Assembly: GCF_011927905.1 (NCBI RefSeq)
Contig: NZ_JAATJL010000001.1
Coordinates: 186,001 to 250,000, forward strand
From: Arthrobacter pigmenti
GTDB lineage: Bacteria; Actinomycetota; Actinomycetes; Actinomycetales; Micrococcaceae
DNA: 64,000 nt
Direction: 5' to 3'
The translations under genes were made by a program, and so were the position numbers. The notes below the pieces were generated by a model, which searched no databases, was not told where the DNA came from, and saw only the letters and a program-made list of their open reading frames with translations. Within the stretch, counting starts at the first letter, position 1, and each line of letters opens with the position of its first letter. Positions 54,992 to 62,749 of the stretch are shown one piece after another.

Positions 54992-55711
54992 CTAGGCCTT
55001 CGCCTTGCGGGTGCGAATCAGGGCAGTTACACCGGCGATGAGCCCAAGTAGGCCTGCGCCAAGACCCACGTAACCGGCGGCTGCGGAGCCGGAGGTGTCG
55101 TTGCTGGTGGACGCGCTCTCAAGGTTGGCGGCCTCAGCGGTCTCCTCTGCAGTGGCCTCCTCGCCGTGACCTTCCTCGGCTCCGGTCAGGGTGATGGTCG
55201 GTGCCGGTGCTTCAAGGCTGTGCGGATCCTCGCCTTCGGCTGGAATCTGCGCCCAGTCGGTTTCTCCCTCGACGCAGCTCTGCAGGACGGGGAACGCGAG
55301 CGTCTCGCCCTCAGCTTCCGGCAGTTGGACGGAGATATCCATCTTCTGCAGGTAGCCGTCCTCCACAGGCGTTTCGGCGGTGTAGACGATCTGGCCGACG
55401 CGCTCGGTCACACTGGATCCGTTGTCGAGCGTCAACGGCTCGTCAAGCGTTTCCGTCACCTTCTCGACCTTCCAACCCGGGACGATCTCCGGCTTGGCGT
55501 CAATCAGTGGTTCGGGCAGGGAGATGGTGAGCTTGTTGGTGGGCGAGCCGTCGCATGCGTGGGAGAACGCGACGGTGAGGTTTGCGTAGGCTCCTGCGGC
55601 GGTGGTGTCCGCCTTGACGGTGACGTGGGCGGCTGCGCCCGCAAGCCCGAGGCCCATCAAGCCGGTGGTTGCTGCTGCGGCGGTCAGGGTACGCCGAATT
55701 GAAGTCTTCAT
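54992..55711 (-). CDS. YcnI-type (DUF1775) copper-associated protein
   Basis: 239 residues from ATG 55711 (GAGAGG upstream). Signal peptide with cleavage at the AAAHVTVKADT site; the mature His1 is the conserved copper-binding residue of the YcnI family. The DUF1775 domain runs to about residue 170 (FSHACDGSPTNKLTISLPEP, PGWKVEKVTETLDEP, and PVLQSCVEGETDWAQIP). It ends with a Glu-rich linker and a C-terminal membrane anchor (AGLLGLIAGVTAL). It works outside the membrane, probably in copper handling. The gene 66 bases upstream encodes a membrane protein likely in the same operon. Confidence 0.87.
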   Translation of the reverse strand: MKTSIRRTLTAAAATTGLMGLGLAGAAAHVTVKADTTAAGAYANLTVAFSHACDGSPTNKLTISLPEPLIDAKPEIVPGWKVEKVTETLDEPLTLDNGSSVTERVGQIVYTAETPVEDGYLQKMDISVQLPEAEGETLAFPVLQSCVEGETDWAQIPAEGEDPHSLEAPAPTITLTGAEEGHGEEATAEETAEAANLESASTSNDTSGSAAAGYVGLGAGLLGLIAGVTALIRTRKAKA

Positions 55712-55777
55712 GGTGTTACCTCTCAAAGGTTGTGAAAAATGCGCTCGCATAAGCGCTGGCATGAGTGCCGGTATGGA

Positions 55778-56383
55778 TTAGTGAGAGGTAATCAGGGGCG
55801 GACCGCGAAGGGGCCTTATGTTCAGGAGGGGTTCGAGGTAGCTCCTTGCCGGCGCCGCGGGGATGAGCGGAAGGTCGGCAAGGGGCAGGAACGTTGCGAG
55901 GCGGGGGCGGGCGGCCAGCGGCCGGAACCAGTGTAGCGCCAGGAGCAGAGCGGTTTCGCCGTGGTACAGCATCAATGCGGTGACTGCCACGGCGGCTGTG
56001 TGCGCGGCGAACATCAATGGGCTGTCGAATACCGCGAACGCGTGCAAGTGCTCCACCGCGGCCGATGATGCGCAATGCACCTGTTGCGTGCCGAAGTGGC
56101 CGCGTGTGGCCGGGACACACGCCGTCGTCGTCGTAAGTGTGGTGAAGGCCTGGTGCAGCGCTATCTGGCCGAAGCCGAGGACGCCAAGTACAGCAGGTAG
56201 CGGGAGCTTTTTACGGGCGAGAACGGTGACGCCGAGCAGGGTCGCCGCGGCCAAAGCCGCGAGAATCAGCGGGCTGGGAAGGGCGGCGCCGCCGGCAAGG
56301 TGGGCGCCGGCGGCAAGGAAGAAGACGACGACGGCGGTAGCCACCGCGCGCACTATGCGCGCGTGGGTGCCGAAGCTGCTCAT
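55778..56383 (-). CDS. Membrane protein upstream of YcnI, unknown
   Basis: 201 residues. About five hydrophobic segments (10-30, 35-55, 62-80, 115-140 and 145-170). The loops contain His, Cys and Met (RGHFGTQQVHCASS, VEHLHAF), which suits a metal-handling partner, though no family was recognised. ATG 56383 has GGGAGG upstream. First gene of the operon behind the palindrome at 56419-56437. Confidence 0.65.
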   Translation of the reverse strand: MSSFGTHARIVRAVATAVVVFFLAAGAHLAGGAALPSPLILAALAAATLLGVTVLARKKLPLPAVLGVLGFGQIALHQAFTTLTTTTACVPATRGHFGTQQVHCASSAAVEHLHAFAVFDSPLMFAAHTAAVAVTALMLYHGETALLLALHWFRPLAARPRLATFLPLADLPLIPAAPARSYLEPLLNIRPLRGPPLITSH

Positions 56384-56418
56384 CAGTTTCCTCCCGCCTA
56401 TTTTTACGCTGCACGTAA

Positions 56419-56437
56419 CTTCTACACCGTGTAGAAG
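56419..56437 (-). promoter_or_regulatory. Perfect 19-bp palindrome before the YcnI operon
   Basis: CTTCTACACCGTGTAGAAG, a 9-1-9 palindrome 36 bases upstream of the membrane-protein ATG. The TACA-N3-TGTA core resembles operators of CopY/BlaI-type repressors, which would fit copper control. The repressor gene is not in the window. Confidence 0.6.
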
Positions 56438-56493
56438 CGGTTCGTTACTCCTACTGTATTCGCTGCTGCCGACAGTTTGGCTCGGTCGCCGGC

Positions 56494-56961
56494 TTACTCA
56501 TGATGGTAGGGGCGGCGCCCTGCAATTTCCTGGGATCGGTAGAGCTGTTCGGCAAGGATGAGCCGGACCAACTGGTGAGGGAAGACAAGCGGCGAGAGGG
56601 ACCAGACGAAGTCGGCACGCTGGTGTACTTCCTGGTTCACGCCGTACGCTCCGCCGATGATCAGGGTGATGTTGCGCGAGGTGTCCAACGGTTGCTGAAG
56701 TTTCGCCGCAAGGGTGGGGGAGTCGACGGCTTTGCCGCGTTCGTCGAGGAGGATCACGTAGTCGGTGGCGTTCTTCCCGGTGAGGCGTTCGAGGAGCCGG
56801 GTGGATTCCTCGTCGCGGGCAGCATCGCCCTCGCGTGCGGAATGCGGAATCAGTTGCCAGGAGAGGTCGAACGGTTTTTTGAGCCGCTTCTCGTAGCGGG
56901 TGATGCCCTCCGCAACCCAGGACTCGTGTTTCCGGCCGACGGCCAGTGCGCGTAATGCCAT
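56494..56961 (-). CDS. rlmH: 23S rRNA (pseudouridine(1915)-N3)-methyltransferase
   Basis: 155 residues from ATG 56961, the usual RlmH size. SPOUT-class: LRALAVGRKHESWVAEGI at the start, YVILLDERGKAVDSP, the SAM-binding knot NITLIIGGAYGV, and the conserved end LSPLVFPHQLVRLILAEQLYR. It methylates pseudouridine 1915 in helix 69 of 23S rRNA. A further upstream in-frame start at 57066 has no RlmH-like sequence and is rejected. Confidence 0.93.
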   Translation of the reverse strand: MALRALAVGRKHESWVAEGITRYEKRLKKPFDLSWQLIPHSAREGDAARDEESTRLLERLTGKNATDYVILLDERGKAVDSPTLAAKLQQPLDTSRNITLIIGGAYGVNQEVHQRADFVWSLSPLVFPHQLVRLILAEQLYRSQEIAGRRPYHHE

Positions 56962-57201
56962 GGGGTCAACGCTAGTGCCCGGGCGGTCCGGCGGATGCCT
57001 CTGGGGGGCTGGCTGTGTGAGTGCGGCGGTGTGCACTGACGCAACGAATTCGTTGACTCTGCGCACAGGGAGCTGCCTCGAACCACCTGCCGCTGCGTCA
57101 ACGGAACGGTTCCGCCGGTTCCGTGCACGCGGGATCAGGTGCTCAGAATCCGAAAAGGCGCCCAGATCGCTGCTAATTCAACGAAGTGGACGCCTTCTCA
57201 A

Positions 57202-57291
57202 TGGCGGTGACGGTGGGATTTGAACCCACGTTGGCTTTTACACCAAACAACATTTCGAGTGTTGCACCTTCGGCCGCTCGGACACGTCACC
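57202..57291 (-). tRNA. tRNA-Ser(CGA)
   Basis: Read on the minus strand from 57291. The 7-bp acceptor stem GGTGACG/CGTCACC is complete, with discriminator G and an encoded CCA (57202-57204). The anticodon stem is CAACA/TGTTG around loop CTCGAAA, so the anticodon is CGA (codon UCG). It has the long variable arm typical of tRNA-Ser, and TTC(A)AATC in the T loop. Confidence 0.93.
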
Positions 57292-57336
57292 AACGCTGAC
57301 ACTTTACCGGCTGAGGCGCTCTCCACCCAAAATGGG

Positions 57337-57819
57337 CTACAGGTCGACGACGTCGTTCTTGCCCGGATCCGGGCGATCGCCGGTGACCATACCCTTGGCG
57401 ATCTTGAATGCCGCAACCACCCGCGGAGTATCCAGCGACCAGTATTCGGCAGTGTCGGCGTCCACCTTGATCAGCGCGATCGAAGGGTCATCCTTGCCGT
57501 CGAACCACGGCTTCACTGAAGGACTCCACAGCTCATCAATCTTGGCGCGGTCCTTCGTCAGGGTCGCTGTACCGGCAATGGACAGGTAGCCCTTGCCGCT
57601 GCTGATGGAGACGTTGACCTGCGGGTTCGACCGGATCTCGTCTGCCTTCGGTGAGGGATCTTCCGTGAAGAACCACAGGTCGCCGTCGAACTCTGTTTCC
57701 TGCACCGCGAGCGGCCGGCTCACCAAGCGGCCCTGCCCATTCACCGTTGTCAGGATCGCGATGTCCGCGTCCTTGACGATCTTGGCCAGTTCCTTCATGC
57801 CGTCCTCTTGCGAGTTCAT
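57337..57819 (-). CDS. Pyridoxamine 5'-phosphate oxidase-like general stress protein
   Basis: 160 residues from ATG 57819, the only start with a good site (GGAG six bases upstream). Split-barrel flavin-binding fold: ADIAILTTVNGQGRLVSRPL, GDLWFFTEDPSPKADEI, VNVSISSGKGYLSIAGTATL, WFDGKDDPSIALIKV and TAEYWSLDTPRVVAAFKI. This resembles the YdaG/general stress protein 26 family, which binds FMN or F420-like cofactor; the reaction is unknown. Confidence 0.85.
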   Translation of the reverse strand: MNSQEDGMKELAKIVKDADIAILTTVNGQGRLVSRPLAVQETEFDGDLWFFTEDPSPKADEIRSNPQVNVSISSGKGYLSIAGTATLTKDRAKIDELWSPSVKPWFDGKDDPSIALIKVDADTAEYWSLDTPRVVAAFKIAKGMVTGDRPDPGKNDVVDL

Positions 57820-57899
57820 GGTTGGCTCCATTTCCATTGGGGACCGGAAATAGTAAGCCTACGCACTATCTCGGCGAGCGAAAAGCTGGGGTGAGCGCG

Positions 57900-58379
57900 T
57901 CAGTCCCGCCGAACCTCGAAGAACTCCCTCAACACCGCACCGCACTCGGCCTCTAGAACTCCCGAAAACACTTCCGTCCAGTGATTCAGCCGACGTTCAC
58001 GGAGGATGTCGAATACCGACCCCGCGGCCCCGGCCTTCGCATCCCACGCACCGAAAACCACACGCGGGATACGGGCAAGCACGCTCGCCCCCGCGCACAT
58101 CGAGCACGGTTCAAGGGTGACCACAAGCGTGCAGCCCTCCAGCCGCCAAGATCCCACAGCCTCGGCAGCACGGCGGATCGCGAGGACTTCAGCGTGCGCC
58201 GTCGGGTCACTCGTTGCCTCCCGCTCGTTCCAGCCCGTCCCCAGCACCACCCCATCAGGACCGACGACGACGGCGCCAATCGGCACATCCTCCGTCTCCA
58301 GTGCCCGACGGGCCGCCTGCAAAGCCAATTGCATCCATTCGGCGTGGTTCGGTGCTGCGGCGGCAGAGTAGGCGGGCAT
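57900..58379 (-). CDS. tadA: tRNA adenosine(34) deaminase
   Basis: 159 residues. Zinc-dependent deaminase motifs: AHAEVLAIR (His and catalytic Glu) and EPCSMCAGASVL (zinc cysteines), plus KAGAAGSVFDILR. It converts A34 of tRNA-Arg(ACG) to inosine; that tRNA is encoded at 62383-62458 in this window. ATG 58379 is divergent from upp with 23 bases between the starts. Confidence 0.92.
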   Translation of the reverse strand: MPAYSAAAAPNHAEWMQLALQAARRALETEDVPIGAVVVGPDGVVLGTGWNEREATSDPTAHAEVLAIRRAAEAVGSWRLEGCTLVVTLEPCSMCAGASVLARIPRVVFGAWDAKAGAAGSVFDILRERRLNHWTEVFSGVLEAECGAVLREFFEVRRD

Positions 58380-58402
58380 GGGGCCAATGATACTTTTGAG
58401 CC

Positions 58403-59038
58403 ATGCGCGTACTGGTTGTCGACCATCCCCTGGTGTCCCACAAACTCACGGTTCTGCGGGACAAAAACACCCCGTCACCGGTATTCCGGTTGCTGACGGA
58501 GGAGCTGGTCACGCTGCTCGCCTATGAGGCAACGCGTGAAGTCCGGGTTGAACCGGTGGAGATCCAGACGCCCGTGACGTCCACCATCGGAACCGGGTTG
58601 GTGAAGCCCACGCCGCTGGTGGTGCCCATTCTTCGTGCAGGGCTCGGGATGCTGGAGGGGATGACCCGCCTGGTTCCCACTGCGGAGGTCGGCTTCCTTG
58701 GCATGGCCCGCAATGAGGAAACTCTCGAAGCGATCACCTACGCCGAGCGCTTGCCGGATGATCTCACCGGGCGCCAGGTCTTCGTTCTGGACCCGATGCT
58801 CGCCACCGGCGGCACCCTGCGGGAAGCGATCAAGTTCCTTTTCCGGCGCGGGGCTGCTGATGTCACCTGCATCTGCCTGCTCGCCGCACCCGAGGGCCTG
58901 GAGGCTTTGAAGCAGGAGCTGGATGGAACGAACGTCACAATCGTGCTCGCCTCGATCGATGAGAAGCTCGACGACCGTGCCTATATCGTTCCGGGCCTCG
59001 GTGATGCGGGCGATCGACTGTATGGCGTCGTCGGCTAA
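58403..59038 (+). CDS. upp: Uracil phosphoribosyltransferase
   Basis: 211 residues. It makes UMP from uracil and PRPP. Landmarks: the N-terminal [48 protein letters not shown], the PRPP loop [12 protein letters not shown], and the C-terminal [17 protein letters not shown] 58403 follows GATACT by eight bases and has no ribosome site, so initiation may be leaderless. Confidence 0.95.
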   Translation: MRVLVVDHPLVSHKLTVLRDKNTPSPVFRLLTEELVTLLAYEATREVRVEPVEIQTPVTSTIGTGLVKPTPLVVPILRAGLGMLEGMTRLVPTAEVGFLGMARNEETLEAITYAERLPDDLTGRQVFVLDPMLATGGTLREAIKFLFRRGAADVTCICLLAAPEGLEALKQELDGTNVTIVLASIDEKLDDRAYIVPGLGDAGDRLYGVVG

Positions 59039-59264
59039 AAGTGGTTGTCCACTATTCGGTCGTACTACCGAAAGCCGGTCACGCAACCGGTTCACAAGCT
59101 GGACGAATTGCCAGCTAAGCGAGTTTACGAAGCCGATTTGTCTCTGTGCCTGCCGCTAAACCAGCGCTGCGAAACAGAGTGTCCAGCACTCTGAAAGTCC
59201 AGAATGCGGACCCTTACCATTGTTACTTGTGCGTAAGTGATTGTTACGTGCAATAATTCGTATT
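59039..59264 (+). other. Structured non-coding stretch after upp
   Basis: No gene seen. Several short hairpins occur: TTCGGT/ACCGAA (59055-59072), CCGGT/ACCGG (59075-59090) and CAGAGTG/CACTCTG (59175-59193). The last competes with CTCTGT (59142-59147) pairing to ACAGAG (59174-59179), so two exclusive folds are possible. TTGTTAC occurs twice 21 bases apart (59220 and 59241), then a CAATAAT -10-like box. Confidence 0.45.
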
Positions 59265-59357
59265 GTGAACACCAACTCAGCAGCATCTGCAGCCGCAGCT
59301 TATTCCCGGGGCGTCACGCCCTTGCCAGGGACATGCTGCTGTCGAATGTGCGCGTAA
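59265..59357 (+). CDS. 30-residue leader ORF with a triple cysteine
   Basis: GTG 59265 opens a 30-codon frame, ending with residues CCCRMCA and a TAA. Codons TGC TGC TGT are consecutive. There is no ribosome site; a CAATAAT -10 ends about seven bases before the GTG, so a leaderless start is plausible. Leaderless poly-cysteine mini-ORFs acting as cysteine-responsive attenuators are known in mycobacteria upstream of sulfur genes. The gene downstream here is instead a winged-helix regulator (59484), and no sulfur gene is adjacent. Confidence 0.5.
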   Translation: MNTNSAASAAAAYSRGVTPLPGTCCCRMCA

Positions 59358-59483
59358 CGGCCTACCCCATCCCCTTACGCATTTCCTAGCCCAACGGCGG
59401 GCTCCACAGAAGCTCCATCTCGACCGGGCACACCCCTGCATTCGAGCCGTGATGACGGCGATTCACCATGAGGTTGTTTAAAC

Positions 59484-60323
59484 ATGACCGTTTCTTCCGG
59501 ATACGTCCATATCTCCCTACGCAACGCGCAGAGCCGGGCCAACGCCCAGCGCCAGGCCTACGGCCAGCGCCCGGGAATCCCCGCGTACTCTCAAGCTGCA
59601 CCGTCCTACGCTGCAGGCTACGGCCCGCTGCAATCCGTGCCTACCCAGGGGGAGTATGCGCAGCCCATTACGGCGCCGGTTCCCGTGGTGACTCCCAATG
59701 GGATTCCCGGTCCCCAGCCGGTGACCGGAGACACCACCGCGCGCGGATTCGTCCTTTATGTCGCACTGGATGAAGACACCGCCGCCGCCAGTGACACGAC
59801 TCTGAGCAAGCTGGCGCAGGATGTTCGTGCGTACGTTCGTACCCTGGTTCCGGATGCGCAGAGCCACGCAGCCGTCGCGCTGGCTCCTGCTGACGCCGTC
59901 GGAACTGATATCGACGTCGTCCGCCAGGCGCTGGGGGATCCCACGGTCAATCGCCGCCCGCGTGCCGAGCAACAGCCCACTCCCGCTCCGGCGCCGCGTC
60001 CCACCGGCGTGCTTATTGACCTCTCCCGCCGCGAGGTACACCTGGACGGCGAGATCCTGAACCTGACGTTCAAGGAATTCGAGCTTCTGAACTATCTCGT
60101 TGAAAACGCGTCCCGCACAGTAGGCCGCGAGGAGCTGCTCAGCGGACTGTGGCGCAACGCCGACGAGGTGCCGAATGAGCGCACCATCGACGTGCACATT
60201 CGCCGCCTCCGCTCAAAGCTTGGCCGGCTAGCCAACACCGTGCGAACCGTTCGTGGGCAGGGCTACCGGTTCTACGAGCACCCGGAAGTAGTGGTCTGGG
60301 CGGCTCCCGAGTACTCGATCTAG
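59484..60323 (+). CDS. Winged-helix (OmpR/PhoB-type) DNA-binding protein without receiver domain
   Basis: 279 residues. ATG 59484, with GAGG upstream. Residues 1-75 are low in complexity (Gln/Ala/Pro/Tyr-rich). A middle part (about 85-150) is not recognised. The C-terminal trans_reg_C domain reads HLDGEILNLTFKEFELLNYL, GREELLSGLW, and RTIDVHIRRLRSKLG, ending RTVRGQGYRFYE. There is no receiver domain or kinase, so it must respond to something other than phosphorylation. The 126 bases between the leader ORF and this gene carry no clear terminator. Confidence 0.85.
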   Translation: MTVSSGYVHISLRNAQSRANAQRQAYGQRPGIPAYSQAAPSYAAGYGPLQSVPTQGEYAQPITAPVPVVTPNGIPGPQPVTGDTTARGFVLYVALDEDTAAASDTTLSKLAQDVRAYVRTLVPDAQSHAAVALAPADAVGTDIDVVRQALGDPTVNRRPRAEQQPTPAPAPRPTGVLIDLSRREVHLDGEILNLTFKEFELLNYLVENASRTVGREELLSGLWRNADEVPNERTIDVHIRRLRSKLGRLANTVRTVRGQGYRFYEHPEVVVWAAPEYSI

Positions 60324-60357
60324 ACGCCCGAAAGTGTCAGCCACCTAGGATGGGGGA

Positions 60358-60882
60358 GTGTCCTCCCACCATCTGAAGCGCCTCATGCTGCTGCGTCATG
60401 CCAAATCCGACTGGCATTCCGACGTCGCGGATCATGAGCGGCCGCTGAGTTCGCGCGGGCACCGGGATGCGCCCTTGATTGGGCGCTGGATGGTGGAGAA
60501 CGACGCCGTCCCGGACCTCATTCTGTGCTCCACCGCCTTGCGGGCACGCCAGACGTGCACCTGGGTGTGCGACGAATTGGGGGAGAAGGCGCCTACCCCG
60601 CGGTTGGCGGCTGAGTTGTACGCTGCGAGCGCCACCTCGATGCTCACGGTCATCAACCATGTGCCGGAGACCGCAACGAGCGTGCTCGTAATCTCGCACC
60701 TGCCGGGGCTCCAGAACCTTGCAATGCGTTTGGCGTCCGTGGACTCAGATGAAGACGCTGTGGTGGATTTGGCTACGCACTATCCGTCGGCGGCCCTCAC
60801 AGTATTCCAGCACGGCGGGCTCTGGGCTGAACTGGACGGACGCGATGCTGACGTGACGGACTTCGTGGTGCGACGTGCCTAA
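60358..60882 (+). CDS. SixA-like histidine phosphatase
   Basis: 174 residues from GTG 60358. The phosphatase core LMLLRHAKSDW contains the RHA catalytic His; HERPLSSRGHRDAPLIGRWM and LVISHLPGLQNLA carry the second His. SixA removes phosphate from phosphohistidine; small-molecule substrates are also known for the superfamily. A TAGGAT -10 lies seven bases before the GTG, so it may be leaderless. It converges with the oxidoreductase gene, overlapping by 4 bases. Confidence 0.85.
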   Translation: MSSHHLKRLMLLRHAKSDWHSDVADHERPLSSRGHRDAPLIGRWMVENDAVPDLILCSTALRARQTCTWVCDELGEKAPTPRLAAELYAASATSMLTVINHVPETATSVLVISHLPGLQNLAMRLASVDSDEDAVVDLATHYPSAALTVFQHGGLWAELDGRDADVTDFVVRRA

Positions 60883-62288
60883 AGGCCGTACTTTTCGAGC
60901 AGGCGGAGCCAGACCTCGTTGATGGTCGGGTAGGCGGGTACCGCGTGCCAGAGGCGGTCCAATGGAACTTCGCCGACGATCGCGATCGTAGCGGCGTGCA
61001 GTAATTCGGCTACGTCCGGTCCCGCGAAGGTAACGCCGACCAACACCTTGCGGTCCTCGTCGACCACCATCTGCGCCCAGCCCTCGTAGTTGTCCGCGTG
61101 CAGCGACGAGCCCGCGACTGCGATCTCCAGCGACGTCTCGCTGACATTCAGCCCGTCTTTTTGTGCGGCTTCGAGGGTCCTGCCGGCCATCACAATTTCA
61201 GGGTCGGTGAACACCACCTGCGGTACGGCGTACGTATCGGCTGTAGCCGCGAAAGCGCTCCACCTCTCGGGCGGTCCGTCGAGCTGTCCTTTGGAGCGGG
61301 CAACGATCGCATCCCCGGTCATGCGGGCTTCGTACTTACCCTGATGCGTGAGGAGTACCTTCCCGGCGGCATCTCCAACGGCGTAAAGCCAGGGATGGGC
61401 GGCAACCTGTCCCGACTCGTCCGTATCGAGCCCCTTGGGATCGAGATCGAGCGACTCCAGCCCGAGCCCCGCCAACGCCGGATGTCGGCCCGTGGAGACC
61501 AGCAGCTTCTCCGACTGCACCACCTGACCATCGGAGAGGACAACGCGGAAGCGTCCGCCGCCGTCGTGGACGGACTGAGTGCCGGTATTGAGGAGCAGGG
61601 TGACGCCGTCGCGCTCGAGGCCCTTTCCCACAAGCGCCGATGCCTGCCCAGGATAGTTGCCGAGCAGTCCGCTGCGTGCGATCAGGGTGACCCGGGATCC
61701 GAGCCTCGCGTACGCCTGTGCGAGCTCAGCGCCGGCCACGCCGCCGCCGAGCACAGTGAGGCTTTCCGGCACTTCTTTCGCCGATGTTGCTTCGCGGGTA
61801 CCCCAGAAGGCGAGTTCGCTGAGCCCGTCGATGGGCGGCACGGAGGGCGTCGAGCCCGTAGCGAGAACGACGGCGTGGCGCGCGAGAAGGCGCGTGGCGC
61901 CGTCGTCGTTGGTTACTTCCACATGCCGTTCGCCGGTGAGCCGTGCCATGCCGCGGATGAGGGTGATGCCGGTGTCCTTCACCCAGTCGACCTGCGAGGA
62001 ATCGTCCCAGTGGGAGGTGAACTCGTCGCGCCGGGCGAGGACCTGCTGGAAGTCGAGCGTCCCAGTGACGGCTTCCCGGGAGCCGGCGACGGCGCGGGCT
62101 GCGTTCAACGCTGCGCCCGGGCGAAGGAGGGCTTTCGAAGGCATGCAGGCCCAATAGGAACACTCGCCGCCAACGAGTTCGGATTCCACAAGGACGACGG
62201 ACAACCCGCCCCGCACAATGCGGGCGGCGGCATTTTCTCCGACAGCGCCGGCGCCGATGACGATGACGTCGGTGGTTTGCTCAGTCAT
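60879..62288 (-). CDS. FAD-dependent pyridine nucleotide-disulfide oxidoreductase
   Basis: 469 residues. FAD-binding VIVIGAGAVGENAAARI, active-site pair in GGECSYWACMPSKALLRP (Cys-x4-Cys), NAD-binding VLGGGVAGAELAQAYARLGS, and the dimer interface near the C-terminus with HAVPAYPTINEVW (the His of the His-Glu pair). The family includes lipoamide dehydrogenase and mercuric, mycothione or NADPH reductases; the substrate here is unknown. WACMPSK rather than NxGCIPSK marks a distinct branch. ATG 62288. Confidence 0.88.
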   Translation of the reverse strand: MTEQTTDVIVIGAGAVGENAAARIVRGGLSVVLVESELVGGECSYWACMPSKALLRPGAALNAARAVAGSREAVTGTLDFQQVLARRDEFTSHWDDSSQVDWVKDTGITLIRGMARLTGERHVEVTNDDGATRLLARHAVVLATGSTPSVPPIDGLSELAFWGTREATSAKEVPESLTVLGGGVAGAELAQAYARLGSRVTLIARSGLLGNYPGQASALVGKGLERDGVTLLLNTGTQSVHDGGGRFRVVLSDGQVVQSEKLLVSTGRHPALAGLGLESLDLDPKGLDTDESGQVAAHPWLYAVGDAAGKVLLTHQGKYEARMTGDAIVARSKGQLDGPPERWSAFAATADTYAVPQVVFTDPEIVMAGRTLEAAQKDGLNVSETSLEIAVAGSSLHADNYEGWAQMVVDEDRKVLVGVTFAGPDVAELLHAATIAIVGEVPLDRLWHAVPAYPTINEVWLRLLEKYGL

Positions 62289-62347
62289 GGACCTGAGCCT
62301 TCCACCTGAGCGGAGGTCAGGGCAAGGGCCCGCCGTGCCTTAAACGA

Positions 62348-62378
62348 AAACCGCCCCGGGCTGCTGCCGGGGCGGTTT
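62348..62378 (-). terminator. Intrinsic terminator of tRNA-Arg
   Basis: AAACCGCCCCGG (62348-62359) and CCGGGGCGGTTT (62367-62378) form a perfect 12-bp stem. On the minus strand it ends in GGTTTTCGTTT just after the tRNA, so it terminates that transcript. Confidence 0.88.
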
Positions 62379-62382
62379 CATC

Positions 62383-62458
62383 TGGTGCGCGCGAAGGGAT
62401 TCGAACCCCCAACCTTCTGATCCGTAGTCAGATGCTCTATCCGTTGAGCTACGCACGC
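62383..62458 (-). tRNA. tRNA-Arg(ACG)
   Basis: Read on the minus strand from 62458: acceptor GCGTGCG/CGCGCGC with discriminator A and encoded CCA. The anticodon arm TCTGA-CTACGGA-TCAGA gives anticodon ACG (decoded as inosine after TadA). GGTTCGAATCC in the T arm is canonical. Confidence 0.95.
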
Positions 62459-62749
62459 ATTCGTAAGCTTTTGAAGGCTTTCACATGGCCGTTTGGCCGT
62501 AGATAACTCTACAGCCATTCAGAACCTAATGCTAATTCGGCTATTCCGTGCGAGCAAAAGACACCATTCAGACTAGACCGGTCTACGTGACCTTAATCAC
62601 AGAATTCGCATGTTCAAAAGCTTGAATTCCGTGCAATCTCGCGGTTCCTCCATCTTTGCACAATCGAAGAGAGCTCGAATTGTCCGGCTCTCTGTAACAA
62701 CTCACCCCTAGCATCGATACACATCCGACACCCAACGAAGGGAAGAGAA
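62459..62749 (+). promoter_or_regulatory. pckG leader region with a CRP/GlxR-type site
   Basis: No gene seen. GTGA-CCTTAA-TCAC occurs at 62587-62600 within CGTGACCTTAATCACA, close to the TGTGANNTANNTCACA consensus of CRP/GlxR. AGACCGGTCT is an adjacent perfect palindrome (62575-62584). The site is about 150 bases before pckG and fits cAMP-dependent control of gluconeogenesis. Confidence 0.5.

Noticed and set aside
59039..59264. c-di-AMP (ydaO) or other known riboswitch
   Set aside because: Conserved core elements are absent; only generic hairpins are present.
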